A stretch of DNA of 64,000 nt, taken from Smittium mucronatum (Eukaryota > Kickxellomycota > Harpellomycetes > Harpellales > Legeriomycetaceae). How positions within the stretch are numbered: position 1 is the first letter of the stretch; every line of letters starts with the position of its first letter. The notes beneath the pieces were generated by a model. The model saw only the letters and a program-made list of their open reading frames with translations, had not been told where the DNA came from and did not search any database. The position numbers were made by a program, and so were the translations under genes. Where the stretch lies: assembly GCA_001953115.1 (NCBI GenBank), contig LSSL01002263.1:29108-93107 (forward strand), given 5' to 3'. Below are positions 1 to 11,309 of this stretch, one piece after another.

Positions 1-568
1 TGCTTTGTTTTTTTTCTAATAAAAACTTAAAAAACTTTATTTAAGCCAGTTAAATTGTAATTATGAAAAAAAAAAATCTTCGTGATTTTTGTATAAATAG
101 GGAGATAATCGTGCTCTGTGTAATGAAATTATGGAAATATTTGATATGAAATGCTGACTTCAGTACAATTCTGGTTTTATTAGATAAATTTAGTGATTTA
201 TATTCGCTAACCTTTAAAATAATTACAAAAAACTATAAATTAATAAAATGATATAATTTCTCTAAAAAGATAAATGTTAATAAATGTTAATCTCTATTTC
301 AATGATAAAATTTTGCCGATTTCATATACTATAATAGCTAAAAATAATTTGTACTCTTAATATATTGATAAATATTTAGCATCAAAAAATTAGTATAGTT
401 TCTTATTAACTTGAAATTTCTGTAATATCAATTCCAAAAATACTAAAAATCTGTATAAAAAATGAAAATATAATATATTCGCTTTATTCTATTAGAGATT
501 CCCGAAAAATTCAATAATTATAAAATTTACATTTAATTAAGTCCCGTCTATTTAATTTAATAGTCTTT

Positions 569-628
569 CAATAATTTATTTTCAATAATTTATTTTCAAT
601 AATTTATTTTCAATAATTTATTTTCAAT
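569..628. repeat. Tandem repeat, 14-bp unit, about 4 copies
   Basis: The unit CAATAATTTATTTT is repeated head to tail four times (569-582, 583-596, 597-610, 611-624) and breaks off in a fifth partial copy. The copies are identical, which suggests recent slippage or unequal exchange. Confidence 0.9.
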
Positions 629-1442
629 ATTTTAATTTTTAATAAAAACTTTGATTATGGAGAAATTGAAAATAAGTCAACTTCTAAGATAAATTAAACA
701 GGTAATAAGTTAATAAATGAATTATTTCATTATTAAAATTTTTTATAAATTGTAATTAATTTTTTTTATCTAATCCTTCATCTGGACTGAAATAATAAAA
801 AAATTATTGAATTGAATTGATAATAGTGATAAAATATTATTATTTTCCATTATTCATTCAAATTTACTATAGTTTAAACGAAATCATTTTTTTGATTTTG
901 ACGATAACTTTTATGGTTTCATTATATAAAATTATGAAAATAAAAAATTATTAACTCTGTTTATGAAATAAATTTATCTATATAGGCACTTTTTCTTTTT
1001 AAAAATAATTCTGATACGACTTATCAAATCGCCACAATTACAAGAGAGTTAAAAAAAATTATATAAAACTTAATTAATAAATTATTTCTTTGTGATGATT
1101 GAGTGTAAGTTAAGAATTCAATCAGAAATTTAGAATTTGTGAAACAATAAATAATATTTATATATTCAAAAAAAATTCATATATATACTCAATAATGTTT
1201 TATAAAACTGAAATCATAATTGACATATAATCATAAATAGATTAAAGAAGATGAAATATGGATCAATTAAATAATTATTGAAGGTTTATATAATAAATAG
1301 CTACAAAATTAAACGTATAGCTAAAATAAAAAATATGTAAAATAATAATATGCAATTTGATACATAATAAATTTCAGAGTCTAAAATATATTACGAATTT
1401 TGCTAAATTTATAAAATTAGTGCTAGCTATTTTATATTGGCC

Positions 1443-1469
1443 AATAAATAAATAAATAAATAAATAAAT
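1443..1469. repeat. Microsatellite (AAAT)n
   Basis: An uninterrupted run of the tetranucleotide AATA/AAAT, about six to seven units, in non-coding DNA. Confidence 0.9.
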
Positions 1470-2906
1470 CATGACTTAATTACGATTGGATTTCTTATTA
1501 GCTTTAATCAGTAAATTTAACATTTATTTATCTGGGATCTTTTTATTGTGGAATAAATATATCGACAGTTCGACAAAAAAATTAAAAAAATATTTTCAAA
1601 CTCATAATTATTTTAATTTAAAAAAAAATTTAGGTAATTTTTGAAATCAAGATATAATTAGGAAATAAAACTACAATCAAACTTGGTCAAATTTCACTGG
1701 CAATTTTTTAGTTCTGCTTAGATGTGATCATAAGAGCTAAAGGATCAAAACTTATAAAACCGAAGAAATTTGCAATGCATTTTTTCGAGAAAACTAGTTA
1801 TATTAGAAAAATCGTACTATTAAACTGGACCTGTAAGGAAATTAACATAAAATCTCCACCAAACTCATATAAATAAACTTAATTATAACTTTCTATTTTG
1901 TAAAAATGTTGTAAATATCTTTTTCTAATTTCTCTTATTTTCAATTAATGGATTAAGGTTTAAAATGATTCTTCTGAAAAAACGTAATCTTTTAGAATTA
2001 ATTCGAGCCCAGATTTTATAATCATTGCTTGAGAATCTTTTAGATTTTATTTTTAAGCGAAGTGCTTATTAATTTATTTTCCAAGACTAAAAAAAAAAAT
2101 ATGAATTTAAAGTTAAGTAATATATTTAAAAAGATAATTTATTAGTGTATTTGCATATTTAAATCGAATATCAGATACTTTTACTGTAATTTTCTCAAAT
2201 ATTTCTCAATTTTCACCTTAGACCCTTTAGTCCTCCCCGAAAAATTCCTTTTATACTGTTTTAATAAAAATATTTAGAATGATAAAATAAAAATATTGTT
2301 TTTTTAAAAAAAAATTAGCGCTTCATAGCATTATAGAAATTTACCCGTCCTAATATTATATTTTCCTTTGCAGTAAATTCAAAAAAAAGCTTTTAATCTT
2401 TACATAATCATATATTCACATTTTAAGATCTCTTTGAATTAAAGCTACTATCAATTTTTTTGAATTTGAGAATTAAAAATTTGGGAAAATACAAATCAAT
2501 AGTGTTTTTTTATTATCTAATTAAATCAGGTATAAAGACGTCTTTCTAATCTTATATAAAGCAATATATCTTAGAAATATTATATTAAAATATTCCCTTC
2601 TTAATTTCCAGTTTTTTTCCGATATAGATTGCTGCAAGTTTTTTGCTTTGATTCTAATTTTTTTGATAAATATTACATCGATTTTTTTTAAAAAAATCTA
2701 ACTATGAAAAAATTATCTTCAAATTATACATGAATAATACTAGCTTAAATCAAGGTTATAATATATATTTCTAGTAAAAGAAAAATCACCATTTTAAACC
2801 GCAGTAATATTCAACATAATGGTAAGTGAATTTATTTTTTAAATTACACTTGAAATATTTAAATTAAGTCTTTTCATATTAAATAACTAAATAAAAACTA
2901 TTCCCA

Positions 2907-2920
2907 TATATATATATATA
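2907..2920. repeat. Microsatellite (AT)n
   Basis: A short uninterrupted alternating AT run in non-coding DNA. Confidence 0.75.
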
Positions 2921-4121
2921 AGTTTATCGAGATTTAATGAATTATTTTTGCTGAAATTTATTTAATCATTTTCCTTATTGAATAAATATTTTAGATATAA
3001 TTACATGAATAATTAGATGAAAAAAATATATTACATAATAACTTTAAAAAATAACATGATTATGTCAAAATCTAAATTGACTTATGTATTCATTTTTTAT
3101 TACACAATTTTTATAACTAAAAAAGGTAGGCTCAAATTGCTGGTCAAGTTCAAATTTTTTTTATTAATATTCTGATGCTTATATATTGAGCCAAGAAGAT
3201 ACCTTTTTCTATTTTAAAATCTTTAATTTTTATATTTTTATAAGTTTTATTAATCTTGGTTTAATTTGATTTTAATTATAAAAATTAGGAGCAATGAATA
3301 CCTCTAATATCATGATTTTTACATTAAGGCTATTTATTTTTAAACAAGAAATTTTATAGAAAAAAATTGATTGTTAATATCTCAATGATGAAATTTTTTG
3401 AATAAATTTTGGCCTTAATCTTTTTTTCGCACATGAAAGAATAATAATGTTTATTTATTTAAGATGATATATAGATTTAATATAGTTGTAAGCGCGAATT
3501 TTTTTTTTTTCTATTGACATAATTGAAGAAAATATGAAGAAAAATTTTCCAGGTTATGAGGTTAGCCAATGTTCATTTATCTATTGTTTCAAGTGGAATT
3601 ATTTTATTCTCAATAATTATCAAGAATAAAACACTTGTCTTTGAGAAAATTTTGAAAATAATCTGAACTAAGAATTTATTTTGATATCAATAATCATGTG
3701 CAAAAAATATCATTTTAAATTATATTCGACAAAATTTCTATGTAGATATATGTCAATTTGGATTAATTTATTCAAAAACGGTTGAATTGGGTTCAAATTC
3801 TAAATTTAAATCATTTATTATTGAAATGCATTTATTAATGAAAGATATTTTATCAAAAATTTTACAATATAAATATTTTTGCTTCGATCTAAGATTAAAA
3901 ATCTGAAAGCGACTATTTGTACGAGGTACGTATAGATCAATCTATCATATTAACTTTGATTATTAGTTATGTGTTTTTTTCAAAAAATGCTTAAAAAACT
4001 AGAATTTTCTTAAAATCAAACATTTTTTGGCGAAAAATTCTTTCAATACACTGAATTTTTTTTAAGGTTTTGAAAGCTGAACTAAATAAATTTATCCTGA
4101 AATTTTTTTATCAAACTTTAC

Positions 4122-4286
4122 AGGTACAGATATCAGCTTATTCGCAAATTTCGGCATAATTGGACCCAAAAATGCATTAACAAACATCCAAAGTCAAATT
4201 TATATGGAACACGTGTTATTGATGGAGTAGAATCAAATATTAAGTGTATGGTATTAAATCAATTAGATGTCTGCAAAATTACTTAA
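4122..4286 (+). other. Possible coding relic or exon, unrecognised
   Basis: A frame stays open for 54 codons before TAA, and its composition (Trp, Cys, His, Pro, Arg, Gly and Val spread along it) is less A+T-driven than the surrounding frames. It includes KHPKSNLYGTRVIDGVESN. A TTTACAG acceptor-like sequence lies immediately before it. There is no ATG at the start and I recognise no family. It could be chance or the remnant of a mobile-element gene. Confidence 0.2.
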
Positions 4287-6640
4287 TTCTATTAACATAA
4301 ATTATTTGCCCCCCAATTATTCGTTATAAGCTTCTATAGTTTCTTATAAAACGAAGAAATCATTGATATTCTAACCCCAACTACTATTAATGAATATAAA
4401 ATATAAATTGACTAGAAGTCGCATCGATATTCAACATATCAGATTCTTTTGTTTAGTCATTTAAAATTTAAAATTCCTGAAAAATTTAAACATTACTTAT
4501 AAAATTAGTTTTTCAAAAAAGATTTTGGGCTAAATTACAAAATGAAACTATTAAAAAAATATATAACCATAAATATTGCCAGAATCGATTAAGAATGATT
4601 ATATAAACGTCTTTTTATTGCTGTTTCTATCGAAACTAATGATTTTTGAAGATAATTCAGATAATTCAAATATTTTTGTAGTATTTCTAGATTTTTTTAT
4701 TTTTTTATTATATTTAAACATATGCTGTAAATGTTCTATTAAATAATATTGATCCCATTATTTATTTATTTATTATTATTTTTCCAAAGAAGTTTCGCCC
4801 AGCTTATAAAGTGCAAATTTTTTTTTCTAATTTCTTGAGTTATAGAGTAATACATACATTTATAATAATTATAAACAATTTAAAAGTTATATTTGAGCTA
4901 TTTTTTTTAAATCTACTGTATTTTAATCCTTAATAAATAGCCTTTATGTTATTTAAGCAGAATAAATTTTTTAAAGATATCCTTAGCGACATCTTCTAGA
5001 GAGAATTATCATTCTAGACGCATTATCAACCAAATTAAAAATATATATATAGAAAAATAACTTCTAAAAAATCTTCATATTAGCTGCTAGAAATATCTGA
5101 AATTGATTAATTTTTAGGTAATAAAAATTAAAATTTTATAACTGATATATTTGCTCAAACTAATAATCTATTCCAATAATTCATTTCGAAACTCCAATCC
5201 ATAATTTTTTTCAATATAAATAATTAAATTCATTAACAAAAAATTTAATTTCAAAACTCATCTAAAAAAAACATTTTTGAAAATAAAAATTTAAAATCCT
5301 CATAAATGTTTTTATTCAAAAAATAATGTATGTTTTAAGTTTTTTTTAAAAAATACTTATTCTGTATAAAAAATAATCATTTATTTTATGTTTTTGAATT
5401 TTTAAACAAAAAATTTTCAATTTACATTTTTTGTATTTTAAAAATTTATTTTGTATTAGATTGTTTTTAACCATTATTAAAACTATAATATTCACAAATA
5501 ACTTTTTTACTAAATAATAATCCAATGAAATTTATTATGATACTACTAGTTAAATATTTCCAATTTTTATTTTATCCTAAAAAATCCACATCAAAAACTA
5601 TCAAAGATTACCCTAATTATAAAATTTATATGTAATTTGCTTATTCCAAAATTTTTTGTGTGTGTAACGCTTTATTTATGATTCTCATTTACCCTCACTT
5701 TAAAAAATTCCGTAATAATTAAAATATTTTAGCTTATTCAATTTCTTTTTAACACATCACAAGTTTTATAGGCTTAATTTCACTGAATAAAAATGATTAA
5801 TCATAGGAAAATAATTAATATCAACTTATTATTCATTTATCAAGAACTATGAATATTTTTGATTTCCATTGTTTAATTATATTTTTGATTTATCTACTAA
5901 TAGTATATTTAAGCTCCTTCGTTTTTTTAATCAAATTTTCAGTAAAATTGTTGCCAATCACACAGTTATTCTATTTAGCGAAAATTTACTTTTTAAGAAA
6001 TAAAAAAAATTATAAGTATCATAAACCTCTTTGATTGGATAGATTGTTATTAAAAAATCTTCCCAGTATAAAATCTTTGATAAAGTAGCCTAAATTTAGA
6101 CTGGATTCTACAAATTATTCTCATTTGTTCGTAAATCTCATCAAATTATATTTATATAAAAAAGTTCAAATATAAATAATCTTTATTTATACGATTCGAA
6201 TTCAGAAATCAAGTCTGATTAATCTATATATAATCTCTGAACTATTTTCTGATCTTTTCTCTAAACTCATATTCGATTTCTTATCTGTTATCCGATCTTT
6301 TTTCTGATCATAATTCTGATCTCATCTCCTTTCGAATCTCAATTCTAATTTTTTATCTCATTTCTGATCTAATTTCTAATATATTCTCTAATCTAAATCC
6401 TGATCTATATTCAAATACTGATTTGAAATCATTCACTATACATTTGTAAGTAATTTTATTGATCAAAGGACAATTAATTATTTTATGATCCTCTCATCTA
6501 ATAATATTTACAACCAAAGATTAGTATGCTTTTTAAAATTTATTTTACTATTTCAATTTTTTTTCTCTAAAATTTAATTTCTTTATGTCTATAAATAATT
6601 TAAAAAAAACTAGTCTCTAATTGAATTCTCATTCAAGATT
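4287..6640. other. Gene-free A+T-rich stretch
   Basis: No supported gene. A 61-codon open frame near 5849-6034 is a run of hydrophobic and Lys/Asn codons of the type that arises by chance here. The only structured part is the pyrimidine-rich degenerate repeat at 6225-6420. Confidence 0.6.
6225..6420. repeat. Degenerate pyrimidine-rich tandem repeat
   Basis: Many diverged copies of a unit resembling TTCTGATCT followed by 4 to 8 pyrimidine-rich bases are strung along this segment (TTTTCTGATC, AATTCTGATCTC, ATTTCTGATCTA and similar). Spacing is irregular, so this looks like an old array. Confidence 0.65.
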
Positions 6641-6647
6641 CAGGTTT

Positions 6648-7095
6648 AAAATGATTGATGCGTCTAAGGAATTTATAGACGAAGCAAATCAGCAAAGGAA
6701 AATTCAGAGAAGTAGTGATTTAACTTCAGGGCTGAGATTATCTCAAATCAAGTCAAAGTAAGAGCATCGAGTCAATATAAGACTTTTTATGAGTCAAAAT
6801 CAACGAATGGAAGCAAATTTAACTAATAGGGACATTAAGATGAGAGGAAAACCAGCATGGAAACTTAGAATAGAAATGATTATAAAATAAAAAATTCAAC
6901 CAGAAAAAGAGAGAGGAAGACTAATATGGCACTCGAAAAATGCTCTGAAAATAACCAGTCTAACTCTACTAGGCAATAAGTCGGAGGGATTTTTTTAAGG
7001 GAAATTGAACTGCTGAAAGATTGTTTATTTTTCTTTCTGTTTTTTTAAAAAGCACTGAAAAAATATTCTCTGGAACCTTTAAACCTGAGAATATT
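6648..7095 (+). pseudogene. Possible upstream coding relic of the Helitron gene
   Basis: From the ATG at about 6651 one frame reads MIDASKEFIDEANQQRKIQR and onward to a stop after about 36 codons. Further Lys/Arg/Glu/Gln-rich stretches follow in other frames up to about 6960. The composition is coding-like and G+C-richer than the flanks, and it lies just upstream of the Cys-rich region of the Helitron protein. It may be the N-terminus of that protein or a separate relic; I cannot tell which. Confidence 0.35.
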
Positions 7096-10000
7096 GATAT
7101 AGTAACTAAATTTGCTTGTGTAGATTGTGGTGAATAGCTTTGGGATTTAGAAAAATCTAGGGATAAGATATGCTGTACACGCAAAATTATTTTTTCCAAG
7201 TATTTAGAATACAAAAAAAAAGATCGCCAAAATATAAGATACAAAATCTTTGGGAAAGTATCCATAACTATGAAAAAAGACTAAAAAAAAATACAAGGCA
7301 GCTAAAAATCGTATGGATTATCTTTCCCAAATAGTTACATAAGCTCTTCAACAAATCGGTTATAAAATTTATGTAATAATATTGGGAAGATTATACCACA
7401 TGCTTTGAAATTTTTACTTATTATAAATGAAATTTCAATGTTTGATCAAATGTTAGGTCAAGATATTTAACACGATTCCTAATAATCTTTAGTATGGCTA
7501 TATTGAATGAATCTTCCTTTGAATGCTACTCTGACTGAAATAAATCATCTTATAAAACTTTTAAAATTTCTTCAAATTTATTTACGCATATGTGACGGGA
7601 ATTCAAGAGATTTAATAATCGTAATATAAAAGAAAAAAGAGTATATAACTGAGATACAGTTAGTAAAAAGTCCAGACGCCTTCCTCAAGGAAGCAATCCT
7701 CGACAATAAAACTGACTCGAGTATTTAAAAGAGGTATCCGTTCTACTGACCAACAACACCACTGATAAAAGGGATATATTAATAGAAGTTTCAATGGAGA
7801 GAGCAAAATAATAAGCAAAATTAATAAGCCATACTATGTCCTTCATTATGTTTTCTTACTTCATGAGTGTGAGGATTCTTGGAGTATGGGAATTTTGTTT
7901 TGTGGTAAAAAAGTTTTTGTTCAAAATTTCGTTGCATATAGTGTTCGCTCAAGAATAGGGCAGATAAACAACATATTTCTATCGAAGAGAATTTTTAAGA
8001 AGTGCTGCTTTATGAAGTCTGTATAAATTGAAAGAAATCATTTAAGGTATGTTGAAAACATGAAAATAGGCTAAGAGCCGTATTTTACCGAAATACGTTA
8101 TTGTTGTGTTTTCTGAAGATCAAAATTCCTACACTTTTGGTATCTACTTAATTATACCTACTTGGTTTACTAATAGTCCTATTGATATGCTCAGAAGGTA
8201 CCAAGATGCCTTGGAAATGTTTTAAAAACATGGAAAACTCGATCTTTTCATCGCAATTACTATTAACCCTATATGGAAAACTTTAACCAGAGAGCTTCTT
8301 TCAGGAAAAAAAATACAAATATTCTAGATAATTTTGCCAAAGTATATAAGCAATATCTATAAAAACTTGACAGTTCAATCCGAGAATAGAAATATTTGAA
8401 TATTTGAGTACTTAATTTTTTCATAGAATTTCAAAAGCGCAGACTACTTCATACACAATTTCGGTAATTTTAGCTCCAGAAAATAAGATTTGAAACACTC
8501 AATAAATCGAATTTTTGTTTTCATCAGAAATACCTGAAAATATCGTAGAAAGATTTTATATTTTAAAAACTTTAGTAAACACAGCGTGTAGAATTCATAA
8601 ACCAAACGCAAATTGCATGAAAAATGGAAGATTAAAAATTGAAGATTAAAAAATAATTTTCCTTAGAAATTTAACATGAAAACAACATGGAATGAAAGTC
8701 AAACTTATCCAGAAATAAGCTTTGACCACCTCAAAAAAAAGGCTTAATTTGCGCTTTATTAGTTAAATAATAGATAAAAATAGAATTTTTCCCAATATCC
8801 TTATTTGAAATCTAAGGCTAAATTTTGCATTAATTTTGAGCTTTTTTTCTCAGTTAAAGCTTGAAAATATCATTTAAATTTTTTTTACGAGGTGGAGATA
8901 GAGAGATTTTTAGCTTGAATTCAAACTCTATTGTAAATATAGAAATCCAAACAAGATACTTTCAGGATCTTCGGCCTATTGGTGCAAGCGAAGCCTGCTG
9001 GAGAATATTCAGCTTTTCTCTTAGAAAAAAAATTCCCGCAGTTATCTCTCTTTAAGTATATCTGGAAAATAGTCAGTAAGTATATTTTATGGATAGTGAA
9101 GATGTATATTTAAATATTATCCCTGAATCTGAGACCCAACTTAACGCTCGGTTTAAGTAAAAATGGGAAAATTCAAACAATCATAACCACGTTTATTATT
9201 TTGTTCAAGATTTTCAAACTCATTATATTTATAAAAAGATAAAAAGCTTTTTAAAAAGCTAAATCACCTGAAAAAATCATTTCAAACTATAATTGGGTTG
9301 ATAGTATTTATCCAACCGCAGGTGGTACCTATTAACTCAGTATACTTTTTAATTTTAATCATTTAATTGGAAAAAAAAGTTTTAGGTACCTTATAAGTAT
9401 TTTTATCACAAAATATTCAACATTTAAAGGTGTTTGTATATTTTTGGGGATTTTTAGAGATAATTCTGAATATAGTATAGTGCTTAGAGATGAAAATTTA
9501 CATGAATTTGGAAAAAAAATTAAAGAGTTTTTCGTGAAAATTTTGATTTTCTGTAGCCCTTCAAATAATTTACAAATTTTTACAACTCATTCGGTGCTAG
9601 TCCAGATGATTTTATAAATTTTTTGGTGAAAATATCCCCCTTATAATTTTAGAAGCTATGGTTTTACATGAAGTTAGCAACAATCGTGATTATTTATTGA
9701 AAGATCTGACTTATTTTGGGATATCTGAACTAAATATGATGCATAACGAGAAGGGATTTCCAATAAAGATGTGGAATAAAAATACAAAAATTTTTTACCA
9801 GAAGAAATAAGCTATATTAAAACGAGCTAAATCAATATTTTCCTTAAAACGTAAGAAGCAAAAAAATTCAATAAATAAATTTTTTGGTCAAGTATAAGAA
9901 TCATAGAAAATTTTGAGCAAAAAAAAATTTTTTTGATCCATCAAGGGGTACATGAAATACTTTCTTCTTCAAATTCATTCTTGCTTAAATAAGAAGTATA

Positions 10001-11230
10001 AGAAAATAATAATAGAGGTGGCATCAATTGTGATAGCTTCAAATCTATTGCCTGGAGGCAGAAATTTTTACTCTATGCTAAAAATTCATCTATAAATTGA
10101 TTAAAATTCTATTTTTTATATTTTAGCTCGAAGAAATTTAGCTAAGTTTATAAGATAGGCTGAGAATATGGTTTGTGATGAAGCACCAATGTCTCATATA
10201 TCGTGCCTGGAGGCACTGGATAAAACTCTGTGAGATAATATGGATAGAGAAATATCATTTGGAGGGAAATTTTCAGTACTTGGAGGGTATTTTAGACAGA
10301 TTATTCCTGTTATTATAAGAGAATCAAGACCTCTAATTATTGATTTAATTCACAAGCGTTTATTTTTATGGAGAAAATTCAAAATATAAATAATAAATGA
10401 AAAAATTAGGCTTCAAAAAAGTGCACCAATTATGTTTTGCAACTGTATTCGTAGTGACATATTAAAATTGGAAAAAAAACTATCCGTGTATCTGAATAAA
10501 CAATTTCAATTCATATCAGGACTAATTTATATTTTCCACCAAATATTGAAATGCTTGAAAACCGGATTTTCATTAAAATTATTTCCGAGATAAGATGCTA
10601 TAAAAAAGAGCAATTTTAGCAGAAAAAAATAATAAATGGAACAAATTATTTATTATGATTGAATTTCAGAACAAAGTTTTATCTCCTTCAGTGCGGATTA
10701 TCTCTCAGAAAATTACATTGAAAAAAAACCCATTGAATATCTAAATATCATTGAGGTTCAGGGATTACCCCTACAAAAAATTGAGCTAAAAAAATAATAT
10801 TAGCCATGTTATTAATTAACATAAATCAGAAAAACGGGCTTTTTAACGGGAAAATATTGATTTTTATTCAAATTATTGGGTTTAAACTATTAAAGGCCAG
10901 AATTTGTGGTACAAGAAATTTTTTATTAATCCCGAGAATTTCTCTTTTAAACATGGATTCTTGATTCCCGTTTATCTAGGGAAAAAAAGGCTCCCTGATA
11001 GTCTAGCTTTTGCAACTAATATTAAAAAAGCTCAAGGCCATACTTTGGTCCGTGACGGAATCTATCTGAAAGATTCTGTTTTAACACATGGAAAACTATA
11101 TTTAGCTGCCTCTAGGGTGAGTGGCCCCGAAAAGATTAGATTTTCAGTCGATAAATATATCAAACCTAAGACCAAAAATGAAGTATATCTAAAGCGTTAT
11201 TATAGTTTAAAAATACTTTATACATTTTCT
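7096..11230 (+). pseudogene. Helitron RepHel (rolling-circle replicase/Pif1-like helicase), decayed
   Basis: Family blocks appear in the right order, in several frames and with many stops. A Cys-rich N-terminal finger is at 7111-7180 (CVDCGE, then CC). The block preceding Rep is at 7826-7883 (YYVLHYVFLLHECEDSW). The Rep core is at 8199-8276 (YQDALEMF, stop, KHGKLDLFIAITINP). The second Rep block is at 8421-8460 (IEFQKRRLLHTQ, where the family has His-x-His). The linker block is at 8955-9053 (GASEACWRIFSFSLRKKIPA). The helicase follows: a ruined P-loop at 9946-9960, LLPGGR near 10050, a Walker B-like CDEAP at 10174-10188, FGGKFSVLGGYFRQIIP at 10258-10310, and C-terminal KKAQGHTL and LYLAASRV at 11024-11118. 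The intact protein would cut and replicate Helitron DNA by a rolling-circle mechanism. Some stops sit where the family has Arg, such as TGA in LDKTL-stop-DN, which suggests C-to-T decay. No active product is possible. Confidence 0.93.
8861..9055 (+). pseudogene. Helitron fragment: linker block between Rep and helicase
   Basis: This is a 64-codon stretch that has stayed open inside the Helitron pseudogene. Residues about 27 to 64 match the highly conserved region of Helitron proteins that precedes the helicase (GASEACWRIFSFSL, then KKIPAVISL). The family usually continues with a VHLP-like motif; here a TAA comes first and YLENS-like codons follow. It is not a gene of its own. Confidence 0.85.
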
Positions 11231-11308
11231 AATAAATTCATAAAAAAAATAATAAAATTTTTTTATTTACAATTAATAATTGTGGAGTTAACAATATTTT
11301 TTAAATAA
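10904..11308 (+). pseudogene. Helitron helicase C-terminal fragment
   Basis: This is the longest open piece of the Helitron relic, 134 codons, and it carries the last SF1B/Pif1-like helicase motifs: LAFATNIKKAQGHTL (family: AMTINKAQGQTL) and LYLAASRVSGPEKIRF (family: LYVALSRV). It opens at a TTG with no true ATG and is joined by a frame change at about 10960-10985 to the block INQKNGLFNGK at 10820-10853. The tail after about 11200 is low-complexity, so the family end probably lies near 11160-11200. The terminal CTRR end and hairpin of a Helitron could not be found nearby. Confidence 0.9.
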
Positions 11309-11309
11309 A

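Larger units (their letters stand above)
1..4120. other. Gene-free A+T-rich stretch
   Basis: I find no frame with recognisable protein similarity and no RNA gene. Open frames are short and of the low-complexity Phe/Ile/Lys/Asn/Tyr composition expected by chance at this base composition. The stretch holds the simple repeats listed separately at 569-628, 1443-1469 and 2907-2920. Confidence 0.6.

Noticed and set aside
1..50. Similarity between the first 50 bases and about 58500-58545 (AAAAACTTAAAA and CCAGTTAAA words)
   Set aside because: The match is short, A+T-driven and does not extend, so it does not establish a repeat.
5849..6034. 61-codon hydrophobic frame
   Set aside because: Chance frame in A+T-rich DNA; T-rich codons make it look like a membrane segment.
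6969..7265. 98-codon antisense frame
   Set aside because: It lies opposite the Cys-rich N-terminal part of the Helitron relic, whose sense strand gives the recognisable motif.
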